From Entoloma clypeatum (Eukaryota; Basidiomycota; Agaricomycetes; Agaricales; Entolomataceae), in contig OY751487.1 of assembly GCA_963565915.1 (NCBI GenBank), positions 4,154,001 to 4,218,000 of the forward strand: 64,000 nt of DNA, written 5' to 3'. The notes below the pieces were generated by a model. The model did no database searches. It saw nothing but the letters and a program-made list of their open reading frames with translations, and was not told the DNA's origin. The position numbers were made by a program, and so were the translations under genes. Every line of letters begins with the position of its first letter. Within the stretch, counting starts at the first letter, position 1. Of this stretch, positions 11,215-24,056 are shown piece after piece.

Positions 11215-12772
11215 TCAAGGGTACATCAGCCCAGCATCGGCGGCGCCCAAGATCGGGTCTGGACCCGAACGTGACATCATCGGGCCCCCCATGACGAGGC
11301 CGCTGAAGTGGTCATTCAGCGGTGGCATGTCCGCGCTGTCTGGGAACGCCAGTGGTCCCCCGCCGCCGCAGTTGTGCTGCTGCTGTGAACCCAAAAAGTA
11401 GTTACCTCCTATTCCAGTTCCGCATCCAGTAAGGTCGCCAGAGTACCCACCACCGCTGGAAGGGCTGTTCAGCGAGAGAAAGTCGAAGGGTGAGGAGACG
11501 TCTAGGAAAGTTGAGGTCGCAGGAGTGGCAGCAGCGGCGTTCCCGGATTTGGGCCGCGAGTCCAGCCCATCGTCTGAGGAGGAGGTCGGAGAATAGCTGA
11601 GAGAGCCGTCGCTCGCCAACAGGTCTGGGGGTCTGTTATCATTAACTTTTCGGTTAATCAGACTGACGAGGGGAAAGTAATGTAAAAAAAAAAGGATGCT
11701 CACACCCAAGGATGAACGTCCGGCGTATGTAGCGGTTGCGTCTGGTGCTCGAACGACGAGAGAGGGTACTGCGGCATGGTGTGCTCAAACGACTGCAGCG
11801 ACCCCAAGAAATCGGGCGAGTGCCGTCCCCGCACCGAGACATGCCCAGTGCCCAGATAGTCGCTGCCGCCGTTCATGAGCGGGAGAGGGCTGTGCATACC
11901 ATAGTCAATGTTTTTCTTCAGGTTGGTAATGCCTGCGGACCCGATCAAGGTCGAGTGGCTCTGTACGCGGCGGACATCGCGCCAGGGGGAAGCGCTGCCT
12001 CCTCCACCTGCTGTGTAGTGGCTAATCGACGGTAGCTGGAACTGTGACGTCGCGAAGCTGCCGTCGTCAAATGAGAAGGGAGATGGCGGGGCCGCACAGG
12101 TGTCCCGCCAGGTCTGGTACGAAGTAGCTGGGAGCGGAGTGGACAACGCACTCTTCCTGCCATGTTTGGAGTTGAAATGCGCGCGGGGGATGGACGCGAC
12201 CCGGCGCAGACCCAGATAGGTGCCCCGCGGCATGCCGTTGCTGTCATGGCTCAGGTTAGAGCGAAATCGCTGCAGCTGGTGCGTGGGCCGCTCGGGCTTT
12301 GCCTGCGGGAGATTGTTCGGGTTGAACGGCGATGCACGTATATCCGATGAGCGTAAATCAGATGAGGAGACAGCGTTGCGGAGGCGGGCCTTGGAGGGCC
12401 CGCGCGTGCGCGGCTCGCGCGACGAGTATTGGCAAGTAAGCCCACGAGCGGTGCATCTGTGGCAGACTGGATGGTCTCCAGAACACTGTGAGGTTCCTTC
12501 AGTTCTGAAGTATATTTCAGTTGCGTGTGGGGAAGACGTACCTTGGTTTTGCGCTCGCGACACTTGTCGCACGCTTGAACTGTGCGCTGGCGGTCAGAAG
12601 GTGTCCCGGAGTGTGTTCGGGCGTGAATGGCATGTCGTTCAGGTTCGGGCAGCGGATTGCTTTGCTTCCTTCCATGTGGTTCCGTAGATCCAGCACAACC
12701 ATTGAGCTCTACGGCAGAGGCACGAGGAAAGGCAGGTTTGCCCTCTTCCTTAACATCAGTCCAGTCAGGCAT
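11215..12772 (-). CDS. Zn(II)2Cys6 (Gal4-type) transcription factor
   Basis: Fungal zinc-cluster DNA-binding protein of about 470 residues. The cluster is split by an intron (about 12483-12541): exon one ends in VQACDKCRERKTK and exon two begins CSGDHPVCHRCTARGLTC, together giving the six-cysteine C-X2-C-X6-C-X6-C-X2-C-X6-C pattern, followed by a basic Arg/Lys stretch. The rest is low-complexity, rich in Ser, Pro, Gly and Asn, with a Gly-rich tail ending ADAGLMYP. No fungal-specific middle homology domain (the usual regulatory domain in this family) is visible. A second intron lies near 11640-11703. ATG at 12772 is the first in frame. Target genes cannot be deduced; neighbours are housekeeping. 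Confidence 0.85.
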
Positions 12773-13120
12773 CGTCGACGGCAACGGAGAGACGAGGTTG
12801 AGGAGAGCGTTATCGTTTGCGGGGGAACTTTAGACTTCCTGGAAATTTTGCAGCTGCGGTGTGATAATTTAAAATTTGAGCGTGGGCGATTGGAAATGAA
12901 GGTTAAAAATATGAGGAAGACGTTCAGAGAGTGTATTGTAAACCAATTCTAAAGTCTTGATTGCAAACCCCGAAATTCAAAGACATATTTGAGACACTCT
13001 AGTCCGCGTCAAATTTCGATCAATCATCTATTTCAATAAACGAGATTACAGATTTACTATCGAAGAAGTCAATATACATAAGCCGAAGCGCTCGTATCTC
13101 ACCATATTAAGAAAAACACC
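12773..13120. promoter_or_regulatory. Upstream region of the Zn2Cys6 gene
   Basis: About 350 bases, increasingly AT-rich towards 12960-13120, between the zinc-cluster gene start and the stop of the isovaleryl-CoA dehydrogenase gene, which reads in the same direction. It should contain the promoter of the former and the 3' flank of the latter. No coding exon or defined site is seen. Confidence 0.4.
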
Positions 13121-14784
13121 TCATGGCTTGAAGTCTTCATTGAATTCCCGCCCAATGAGCATGCGGCGTATCTCTTGTGTCCCCGCACCGACTGTATAAA
13201 GTCGGGAGTCCCGCACGATCCGACCCATAGGGTAGTCTAAATTTTACCAGTTAAGGGCGAAGGAATGACAAGATATAATGTGTTAAATTACCGTTTATAT
13301 AACCATTACCTCCGAGGCATTGCATCCCCTCAAGCGCCACTTCGACAGCTTTTTCTGTAGAATACAAGATAGCGCCAGCGCAATCCTGTCATAAATATGT
13401 CAGAGGGGCTTTACGTGCTGAGTTCAACTTACCTTTCGACTGATCTGGCCGCGGTCGCATGCTCTTGCCACGGCGTAAACGTAGGCGCGACTGGCGTTGA
13501 GCTTTGTGTACATGTCGGCGATCTTGCCTGTGTCGTATTACTACGCATCGTTGCTGAATGGGAAAGGAAGAATTTACCCTGCATTAGCTGGAAGGTCCCA
13601 ATGGGTTGTCCAAATTGTTTCCTGTCATGTACGTATGTGATTGCTTCATCAAAGGCTGCCTGCATCAACCTATATTGCAAGAATGCCGTCAATACAGAAA
13701 TTCTTTATGTGACAACAAATCATACCCAAGAGGCCCACCGCTTAGTACGATTCTTTCCAGGTCCAACCCAGACATGAGAACAGCCGCTCCCTTATCAATC
13801 TGGCCGAGGATGTTCGCTAAGAACACATAGAGAAGTGTTACAGATATGCGCAGAAAAAAAAATACCTTCCGGCACTTCACAATCCCCAAATACTAGTTCG
13901 CATGTATCACTTCCTCTCATGCCAAACTTGTCCAATTTGGGACTTGTCGAGAAGCCCTTGAATTCACGTTCTATGATGAACGCCGTGATGCCTTTGGACC
14001 CCTTTTCCGGAGATGTCTTCGCGTACACCACAAGTGTTGACGCAACGGGACCATTAGTTATCCTATGTCACCGTCTAGTAATTAAATCACATCAAACTTC
14101 CAAAGCCTAAACTGCCACCTACCAGAATTTACTTCCATTCAGCTTCCACCCCCCCGTGACCTTCTCGGCCTTCAAACGCATGCTGACGACGTCGCTGCCG
14201 CTCCCGGATTCACTCATGGCCAAACTGCCGACCTTCTTCCCGTCGACGAGGTCTGGAAGGTACTTGGCCTTCTGCTCTTCGGTTCCATGCCGGTGTATTT
14301 GGTTGACACACAAGTTTGAATGGGCACCGTAGGAAAGCGCGACGGAACCTGATGCAGCCGAGATTGCTTCCATCGCAAGGGTATGGTGCAAATACCCTAG
14401 GGACAGGCCATTATACTTTGGAGAGACAGTGACTCCCAGCAGACCCATCGATCCGAATTTCTCCCAGAGGTCCTATGAGATCATGGTCAACGATCGAATG
14501 GAAGCCAAAATTCCGGGGGCATTACTGAAGGAAATGTGTTGGTTTTATCGACCTCCGCCGCTCGAGGAGCAATTTCCTTCTGTGCAAAGTCGGTGACGAC
14601 ATTCCTGAACTGGAGAGGTGATTAGCTCAGGAGCGCAGATGTCGAGACGCGTGGGGCGTACTTCAGCCTCCTCTTCGCTCAGTCCAGCAACATCTGCGTT
14701 ATAAGTGGACACATTTCTGGTTGTTATTGGCTTGGCGACTCTGAGGCTGGCAGCAAGTCTGGTCAAGGATCTCAAGGACGCCAT
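13121..14784 (-). CDS. ivd: Isovaleryl-CoA dehydrogenase (mitochondrial acyl-CoA dehydrogenase)
   Basis: FAD enzyme of leucine breakdown that oxidises isovaleryl-CoA to 3-methylcrotonyl-CoA in the mitochondrial matrix. The N-terminus ([19 protein letters not shown]) is a basic amphipathic targeting peptide. Acyl-CoA dehydrogenase blocks appear in order: [40 protein letters not shown], the [15 protein letters not shown] signature, [16 protein letters not shown], then [14 protein letters not shown] and [20 protein letters not shown]. The tail has [12 protein letters not shown] and [22 protein letters not shown] and the catalytic Glu region [12 protein letters not shown] are typical of the IVD branch. 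Around seven introns. It lies 88 bases downstream of ipk1 on the same strand. Confidence 0.92.
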
Positions 14785-14872
14785 GTGTGATGAGGAAGAG
14801 AGAAAAGTAGAAATCTATCAAGTTGGATGGCCATGGGCACTCGGAAAAGGTCCGACGTTCCTCCACGTGACG

Positions 14873-16285
14873 TCACCAGGCTGTGCATCTATCTACACAT
14901 AGTTTGGAATTTATCACTGCAAGGTTGGCTTCAACGATTTCTCGGTCCAGCTTTTCCCACTTTCTCAATCTATTCATACTCTTCGGGTCGAGATCTATCA
15001 CGGTCACCTGCTCGGGGCTGATAATTCCGGAGAAAGGAAGCGAGGAGCCCAGCAGATTTAGACGAACTACCATGGAACAGTCCTTGAATGTTGCTGACAG
15101 CAGGTATGCGAGGAGGTAGTAACGGAGATTGTCCTTGGCTGGATTGGTATGGTCAAGCTCGCTCCCGGCTGGTGATAGATATATATCCAGGAATTCTGTC
15201 CATTCCGATATCGTAGGCTCTGATGAGGCCTTTGACGGGGAAATGCTCCGAATGGACTTAGACAATGGAGTAGGAAATGACGCGAACAAGGGCTCTGATC
15301 CCTCGACCGTGCGATACAGCTTAGCCAGACCTTCAATGTCGAGAATGTCGAGCGTCCGCTGGAGCTTGGAAAGCGTGCGCAGGACTGGAGTATCCATCAA
15401 GAGGGGGAGTATGGCAGATGTGAATGCTTCGCGAAAGTCTTCATGGTATTCTTCCTTGCTGTTATCTTCCGAGGAAATCAGGGACACCTGCAATAATCAT
15501 TTCAAAGTCTGTCAAGGAGTCAGTCATAGAAAAAAGAATTGAACTCACGTTGGAAGGCAGGACAAGTTCTCCTTGACTGAAAATCTTGAGATTATTAATT
15601 GTCCCATCGCTTTCCACCCAGGCATCCCAAAGGCTATATACGGCATTCCGCACTCGATGCTCCTCCTCAGAAAACAGATCAAGTGGGCAATACCCCAGGG
15701 AAGCCTTCTCTCCACTATCAACCCGAACTCGCGAATGCATGCAAAACCTGCATGTCCGGGTCTTGATCGCACGGGTAGCCTCAGAGAGATGCGTTGCAGT
15801 TGGAAGAAAACCCCACTTAGGCTAGCGGGAAGTCAACTTGATGTACTAATCATCGAGATACCTCGCTGACGAACCTTGATTTCTACGGCCAACCAGTTGC
15901 CGCCGACAAGATCGGTCGCGAGTACGCCCTTTGTACGTGTAAGGTCAATTTGATCTCTGTTCCTCCGGTCATTGGGCCGGTAAACATCGCAAAGAGCAAC
16001 TAGACGCTCGAGCCACGCACGATCGACGCGAACAGAGGCCAAACGCGGAAGATGCTGGGTTGGGATCAGTCTTTCCATGCATTTTTTCTGGAATTCGACC
16101 ATGGGATCATCTGGTTGATCCAGTGGCTGCTCTGCAATGGAAGGGGACGAAGTTTTCCTGAGACGCAGCACTGTTCCGTCGAACTGAGGGTTTGAGGGAC
16201 CGTTGTAAGAGAAGACGATAGTGGCTCCGCCTTCTGAGACATATTTCCAGTCATTCGGGAGAGTGCTCGTAACTGATGCTGCCAT
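14873..16285 (-). CDS. ipk1: Inositol-pentakisphosphate 2-kinase
   Basis: Makes InsP6 from InsP5. Starts MAASVTSTLPNDWKYVSEGG with an ATP-site segment ATIVFSYNG and LRLRKT. The family signature EIKPKWGFLP is rebuilt across an intron at about 15820-15872, followed by THLSEATRAIKTRTCRFCMH (the zinc/InsP-binding cysteine stretch) and YCPLDLFS. The last exon carries KDCSMVVRL and the catalytic VTVIDLDPKS motif, then LREWEK-like sequence near the end. Introns near 15820-15872 and 15500-15555. Together with the 5-phosphatase at 35506-37036 it is one of two inositol-phosphate enzymes in the window, but they are 20 kb apart. Confidence 0.9.
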
Positions 16286-18533
<2,248 letters not shown>

Positions 18534-18756
18534 TTTCGTTATAATATCCTTGGTAGACAGCTCGTTGCGGATCCATATAAAATCGTACACCACGAAACGT
18601 AGAGTCGTTAAAAACATTTCATTATTTGGAGCATGACAAGGTGTCTATAAGTCGGCGGGCTTGGTTATCGTGCTACGACGAGGACTGTGACAGTCGCCAA
18701 CGGTTTCCTTTTCGGGGATAGGTTGCGTCAAGGTTGCGTTTAAGTACTTACTCGGA

Positions 18757-21700
18757 ATGTCAGTGCTCTTGAAGCGGGTGACGCCGCGCATCCTGTCTAG
18801 AATCCCCTCCTCCTTTCCCCCTCATTCACCCAATTTTCATCCGCACTCCAGGCTAACGACTATGCCGGCCGTGCCCACAGATTGGCAACACCTCACGTCG
18901 GACACTGTCCCCCCCTTCTCCGTCCTCACCCAGCCCCTGTCTGGACACGACGATGCCCCCAGCTGGCAACGCATCACCTCAGATGCAGCCCCTCCGTTTT
19001 CCGTCTTCACCAAACCTCTCCAGAAGTCTGAACACGATGATCGCGAGTACCGCGTAATCCAGCTTGACAATGGCTTGCAGGCCACTCTTGTACATGACGC
19101 GAAGGCAGACAAGGCAGCTGCTAGCCTCGATGTTGCTGTCGGCCATTTACACGATCCAGTGAGTTTTCATCTATGCATACTATAAGCAGCCTTGACCTGT
19201 GAAATATATTCAAGGCCGATATGCCAGGTCTGGCTCACTTCTGTGAGCACTTGCTGTTTATGGTCAGTGGTTAACATTGGCCGTTGTCTCGTCGACTGAA
19301 GCAGCTTTCCATGTCAGGGCACAAAACAATTCCCTCGAGAGAATGAATATTCAGAGGTATGACGCTACCTTCTCAGCTTATTTGTCTGATCTGCTCTTCT
19401 ATCAGTTCCTCTCCAAAAATAATGGCGGATCCAACGCTTTTACATCGACGTCCAATACCAACTACTACTTCAGTGTCGGAACACATGCCTTGCAGGGTGC
19501 TCTAGAACGTTTTGCTGCATTCTTCCATTCTCCGTTGTTTGCTCCGTCCTGCACCTCTCGCGAACTCAACGCCGTCGATTCAGAGCACAAGAAGAACCAC
19601 CAGTCGGACATGTGGCGCATTTTCCAGCTGAACAAGCATCTCAGCAAGGAAGGTCATGTTTGGCGTAAATTCGGTAGCGGCAACCGCGAGAGCTTGTCAC
19701 AAGCTGCCAAGGAGCTCGAGGCCCAAGGTCAGTTGGTCGACAACGCTGTTCCCTCTCTTTCTCCGAGTGTGGCACCCTCGCCCATCACATCCCGTGGGGT
19801 TTCTCCTGCACCCTCTGTTGCGTCGATCAACAGTGAGGCAGACGCGGATGGAGGCTCTATTGGTCGCGAAACGCGCCGCAGGTTGGTAGCATGGTGGAGC
19901 AAAGAGTACTGCGCTAGCCGGATGCGTTTGTGTATCATTGGCAAAGGTGGGGGGTATTATCCAATGTGACACCGTCTTCTTAATCTTAGGTCCCTAACGC
20001 AGAGTCCCTGGATGAGCTCTCGCAGCTCGCTTCCACTTTGTTTTCCCCGATCGAGAACCGCGGACAAAATCGTCTTCCCATGATACCCGACCATCCTTTT
20101 GGACCGAATGAGAAAGGGGTGAATGTTATCATAATCATATCCCTCGTTAATTAACCTCATCTTGATTGATTTTTAGACGCTTGTCTCTGTCAAGACTGTC
20201 ATGTCTTTCCATGCACTGGAAATCTCGTTCCCGATGGAATATCAACCACCGTTCTGGAAACACAAACCTTCCCATTTTATCTCTCACTTTGTCGGACATG
20301 AAGGCCCAGGTTCACTCTTTTCCTACCTGAAAGACCAAGGTTGGATCACCAGTCTAAGTTCTGGTCCTCAAAGTCTTGCAAGAGGATTTGCCATGTTCAA
20401 GATCACAATGTACCTAACCCAAGAGGGATTCAGTGCGTTCTGCCCGCTTTGATCATTGCTCATTCTCGAAGCTCATGTTGTCAATATATAGACAACTATC
20501 GCCAAGCCATTATAGCCGCCTTCCAATACCTTGCTCTTCTGCGCTCTTCAAAATTCGATAGCTTCCACCAACAAGAACTGGCGAAGCTTTCAGAGATTCG
20601 TTTTCGCTTTGCAGAAAAGAGGAGGCCGGACGATTACGCGACTTGGATATCAGACAACATGGCTTGGCCGGTTCCTCGGCAGCTTCTGCTGAGCGCACCG
20701 CAGCTCACGTGGGATTGGGACTCTGAGGATGGAAAAGCGAAGGTGAAGGAATATCTGGATACTTTCAGACTGGCAGAGGGTAGGGTGGTATTGATGGCGA
20801 CGGCAGAGGAACATGCGAAACTGTCCCCTAATGCTACTTGGGAGAAGGAACCTTGGTATGGGACTGATTATCGTGTCGAGCGATTCGACGATCAGTTTAT
20901 TGAACAGGTTATTTGTCACCTTTGATTCGTGCTTGAGAGGAACTCATCTGATGTTACTTTGCAGGCTGAAGCGTCGAATAAATTATCTCAGTTGTTTTTA
21001 CCTGGACCAAATGAGTTTATCCCGACAAACTTGGACGTTGAGAGAAGGGTAGTCGCTGAGGTACGGACTTTTTCCGCTGACCAGTCATCATTTTTCTCAA
21101 AGGCGATCTAGCCGCTCAAACGGCCTCATCTCATCCGGGAGACACCACTCTCCATTTTGTGGCATAAGAAGGATGACCGTTTCTTCGTTCCGAAAGCACA
21201 AGTCGTGATTGATCTTCGAAGTCCTGTCGGAAATGTATCCCCTCGTGCCGCTGTGATGACCAAGTATTTCTAATAATTATCATTCCCATCGGTGGGCTGA
21301 AGAGACGCTGCTTCACAGATTATATTCGTATATTGTCAACGATTCACTCTCTGAATACTCGTATGATGCCGACCTCGCGGATTTGTCATACAAATTTGTT
21401 CAACACCCCAATGGACTCTTTGTTTCTATGAGCGGGTACAATGATAAAATGGCCGTCCTTGTGAAGCATGTGCTTGAAAAAATAAAGGGGCTTGTTATTA
21501 AGCCAGAGAGGCTGGCAGTGATGAAAGAACAGGTGAATTGACATCCAAAGGATTGGTCGCATTCCTGGCTCACTGTGCACTTCTGCAGGCCAAAAGGGAT
21601 TGGTACAATTTCTTTCTTGGGCAGTCATATGCACTTTCCGACTATTATGGTCGATATGCCGTTTCTGCACAGCAATGGACGTTGGAAGAGAAGTTGAAAG

Positions 21701-23058
21701 AATTAGGCTGTGAGTGACTCCTGAAAGATTGAACAGTATCGACTTGACATGTCTTCGAAAAGCGATTAGACCTGAAGAAATACAGGAGCATATGAAGGAA
21801 CTCTTGTCTCAGGCGCATCTACGCATTTTGGTCGCAGGAAATATGTATAAAGATGTACGTTCTGGTGTGAAGATTCCGACGAACACCCTCATAAAGTTGT
21901 TCGACGACAGGAAGCCATCAGAATAGCAGAAATGGCGGAGGAGGACCTTGGGGTTTCTCCACTAACGTCTATAGAATTGAATGATAGTGCATTGTTGCTT
22001 CCCGAAGGTACGCCACCCATCCTCATTTCTTAGGGCTGCTCATGCTCGTTGAAAAGCTGCTAACTACACGTGGACGTCTCCTATTCCAAACCTGAACCAA
22101 GCCAACTCGTCCTTGACATACTACATACACTATGGATCCATCATCGATCAACAACTGAGAGTCACCGCTTCTCTGCTGACGCAAATCCTGAGCGAACCTG
22201 CTTTCAACGTTCTCAGGACCAAGGAACAGCTCGGATACGTCGTTTCTTGCACACAATGGTTGTTGCCTGGAGGCAGCGAAAAAGGGTTGCGGATCGTCGT
22301 TCAGAGCGAGAAGACTCCGGGTTTCTTGGAAGACCGCGTGGAAGCATTCCTAGAAGGCATGAAGACCTTTCTTGAAGAGATGACCGAAGAGGTGTTCTCC
22401 GAGCAGAAACACGGCCTGGGGAAAAAATGGCTCGAGGCCGATAAAAACCTCATGGACGAGACGTCAAGGTTTATGAATCACATCAGTACTGGACATTGGG
22501 ATTTCTTGAGGAGTACGTTGATTTTTCTTCTTTTTTGTTGTATCCTCTAAATAATCAAATCCTTCCTTAGGTGAAAAGGACGCACAATTCCTCCAGACGA
22601 TAACCAAGGATGACGTTTTCAAGTTCTTCTTATCCAACGTCCACCCTTCGTCCACGACAAGATCCAAGCTTTCCATCCACATGACCTCGCAAAAGCCTCG
22701 TCCGAAGAAAGTCAGCGCTGCAGCCTCAGATGCCTTTGAAGCTTTGGTGCGTGAAGCGCAACTGGGCGTGAGCGGGACAGCATGGAAAAAATCCCTTGGA
22801 AACGACGAAACACCTCTCATCACGGATTTCACCAATTATTGGAAGCAGGTTTTCGCGTCCAAGGGTGGCCGGGATCACCTGCTTGATGCTATCCCAGGGC
22901 TGGTGGAAAAGTACTCCGTAGAAGGGGAGGCGAAAGATTCTCCGCGTCCCGGGGTGACGTATATCTCGGATTTGAAAGACTTCAGGACGGGCCTCAAGAG
23001 GTCGGTGGATCCTGGGCCGATGGTGCAATGGGGAGACCTTCCGACTTCTCGTTTCTAG
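18757..23058 (+). CDS. ste23: Insulin-degrading-enzyme-like M16 metalloprotease (Ste23 type)
   Basis: Large zinc protease, about 1,100 residues, of the family that includes yeast Ste23 (a-factor processing) and human IDE. The inverted zinc motif HxxEH is in [20 protein letters not shown], rebuilt across an intron at about 19264-19319; a second zinc-ligand Glu segment is ELNAVDSEHKKN. All four M16 units appear to be present: SKNNGGSNAFTSTSNTNYYF, middle domains (HFISHFVGHEGPGSLFSYLK; AWPVPRQLLLSAP), DLSYKFVQHPNGLFVSMSGY, and TKEQLGYVVSC. An unusual Ser/Pro-rich insert sits at about 19750-19850 in the first domain. A first possible ATG with basic residues (MSVLLKRVTPRILSRIPSSF) could act as a mitochondrial targeting peptide; an internal ATG (MPAVPTDWQHL) could give a cytosolic form. 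About a dozen introns, all splice in phase. Confidence 0.93.
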
Positions 23059-23343
23059 AGAATGTACCAATAGATATTTTTGAGATTTCACTGTGCTATT
23101 TTCCTCTACATGCGTTCAATCAGATTGTCCCAGACTCGGAAACATACATAATGATTGGAGGACTGCTGACGTAGCGCGAGATCAAGAGAGAAAACGAGGA
23201 GAACATCGTAATGACGAACAGGACGAAGAATGACAACATGCAGGGAAAACATATCTACATTTAATTGATGGTGCAGGAGAAGTGGTATCGATCTTTGCAT
23301 GGCAGGTAAGCGAAATAAGGAATGGATCCATTCTGGTGCTGAT

Positions 23344-23861
23344 TCATTTTCTCCTGCCAGCAGGTTGCTCCTTCATTCTAGCGGTGCCGTGTTGATGTTG
23401 CGGAGGCGGCACAAAATCTTTAGGGCGTCGGAACAGAAGAACATGCGGCTCCGGTGCTATGAGAGACGATCGCATGACCATGACCGTCAATTATATTGAT
23501 CTGGATCAACGCCGGCACGCGTAGGAGATGAAACTCACCGTGGACTTCGTAGTGTTCCCACCCTAAGCTCTGTGTGATCCCAATCCCTCTCCATTCGGGT
23601 TCTGCAAGTAGACGTAGTGTACCCGAATCGTCATCATTGAAGAAATGTTTGGGGACCATCTTCAACAGTTGTTTTGGTAGTATGACGTGCCGATATTCGT
23701 AGTCGTCATCGGAGTAGCGATCAGAGTAGTGAATCCTAAATTCCAGATGATGATCAGGTCAACAGGACGGTGTGATAACAACAGTGGCAGGCGTACTACC
23801 TTTCGATGTACTCCTCGAGTTTTTGGTTCGCTTCCTTTCCTCCAGCTGCGGCTGCCGCCAT
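23344..23861 (-). CDS. cks1: Cyclin-dependent kinase regulatory subunit CKS1
   Basis: Small adaptor that binds Cdk1 and phosphorylated substrates. Three exons: [20 protein letters not shown], then [39 protein letters not shown], then the hinge and last strand [15 protein letters not shown]. All conserved blocks, including the HxPEPH hinge used in strand exchange, are present. Introns near 23434-23525 and 23740-23799. The tail after LFRRPKDF is about 25 residues longer than the minimal family core and rich in Pro, Gln and basic residues. Divergent from hfm1/mer3 with a 195-base shared upstream region. Confidence 0.95.
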
Positions 23862-24056
23862 AAATCTTCGAGAGAATTTCGGGTGGCGTTTGAATGAACC
23901 AACGAACTTTATATCGCAAAGGGTCAACTAGCAGTGGCCGTTCCGAAGCTAAAGAGCAGAAGCGTGACTTCTGTGGTCACGTGGAGTAACGCGTTGCATC
24001 ACGTGCCAATCCCTGGATCCAAAAATTGCCCTGTCTTGCTCAACCGTGCTGTGAAC
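23862..24056. promoter_or_regulatory. Divergent cks1-mer3 promoter with two CACGTG boxes around an ACGCGT box
   Basis: Seen directly: CACGTG at 23978-23983, ACGCGT at 23989-23994 and CACGTG at 24000-24005. ACGCGT is the MluI cell-cycle box bound by MBF-type factors at G1/S genes in yeasts, and CACGTG is a bHLH site. The two CACGTG copies are 22 bases apart, about two helix turns. Control of one or both flanking genes by these sites is inference. Confidence 0.6.

Noticed and set aside
21240..21560. Apparent disruption of the IDE-like protease by stop codons
   Set aside because: Removing two ordinary introns (about 21262-21318 and 21532-21588) restores LYSYIVNDSLSEYSYD and the following helices in phase, so the gene is intact.
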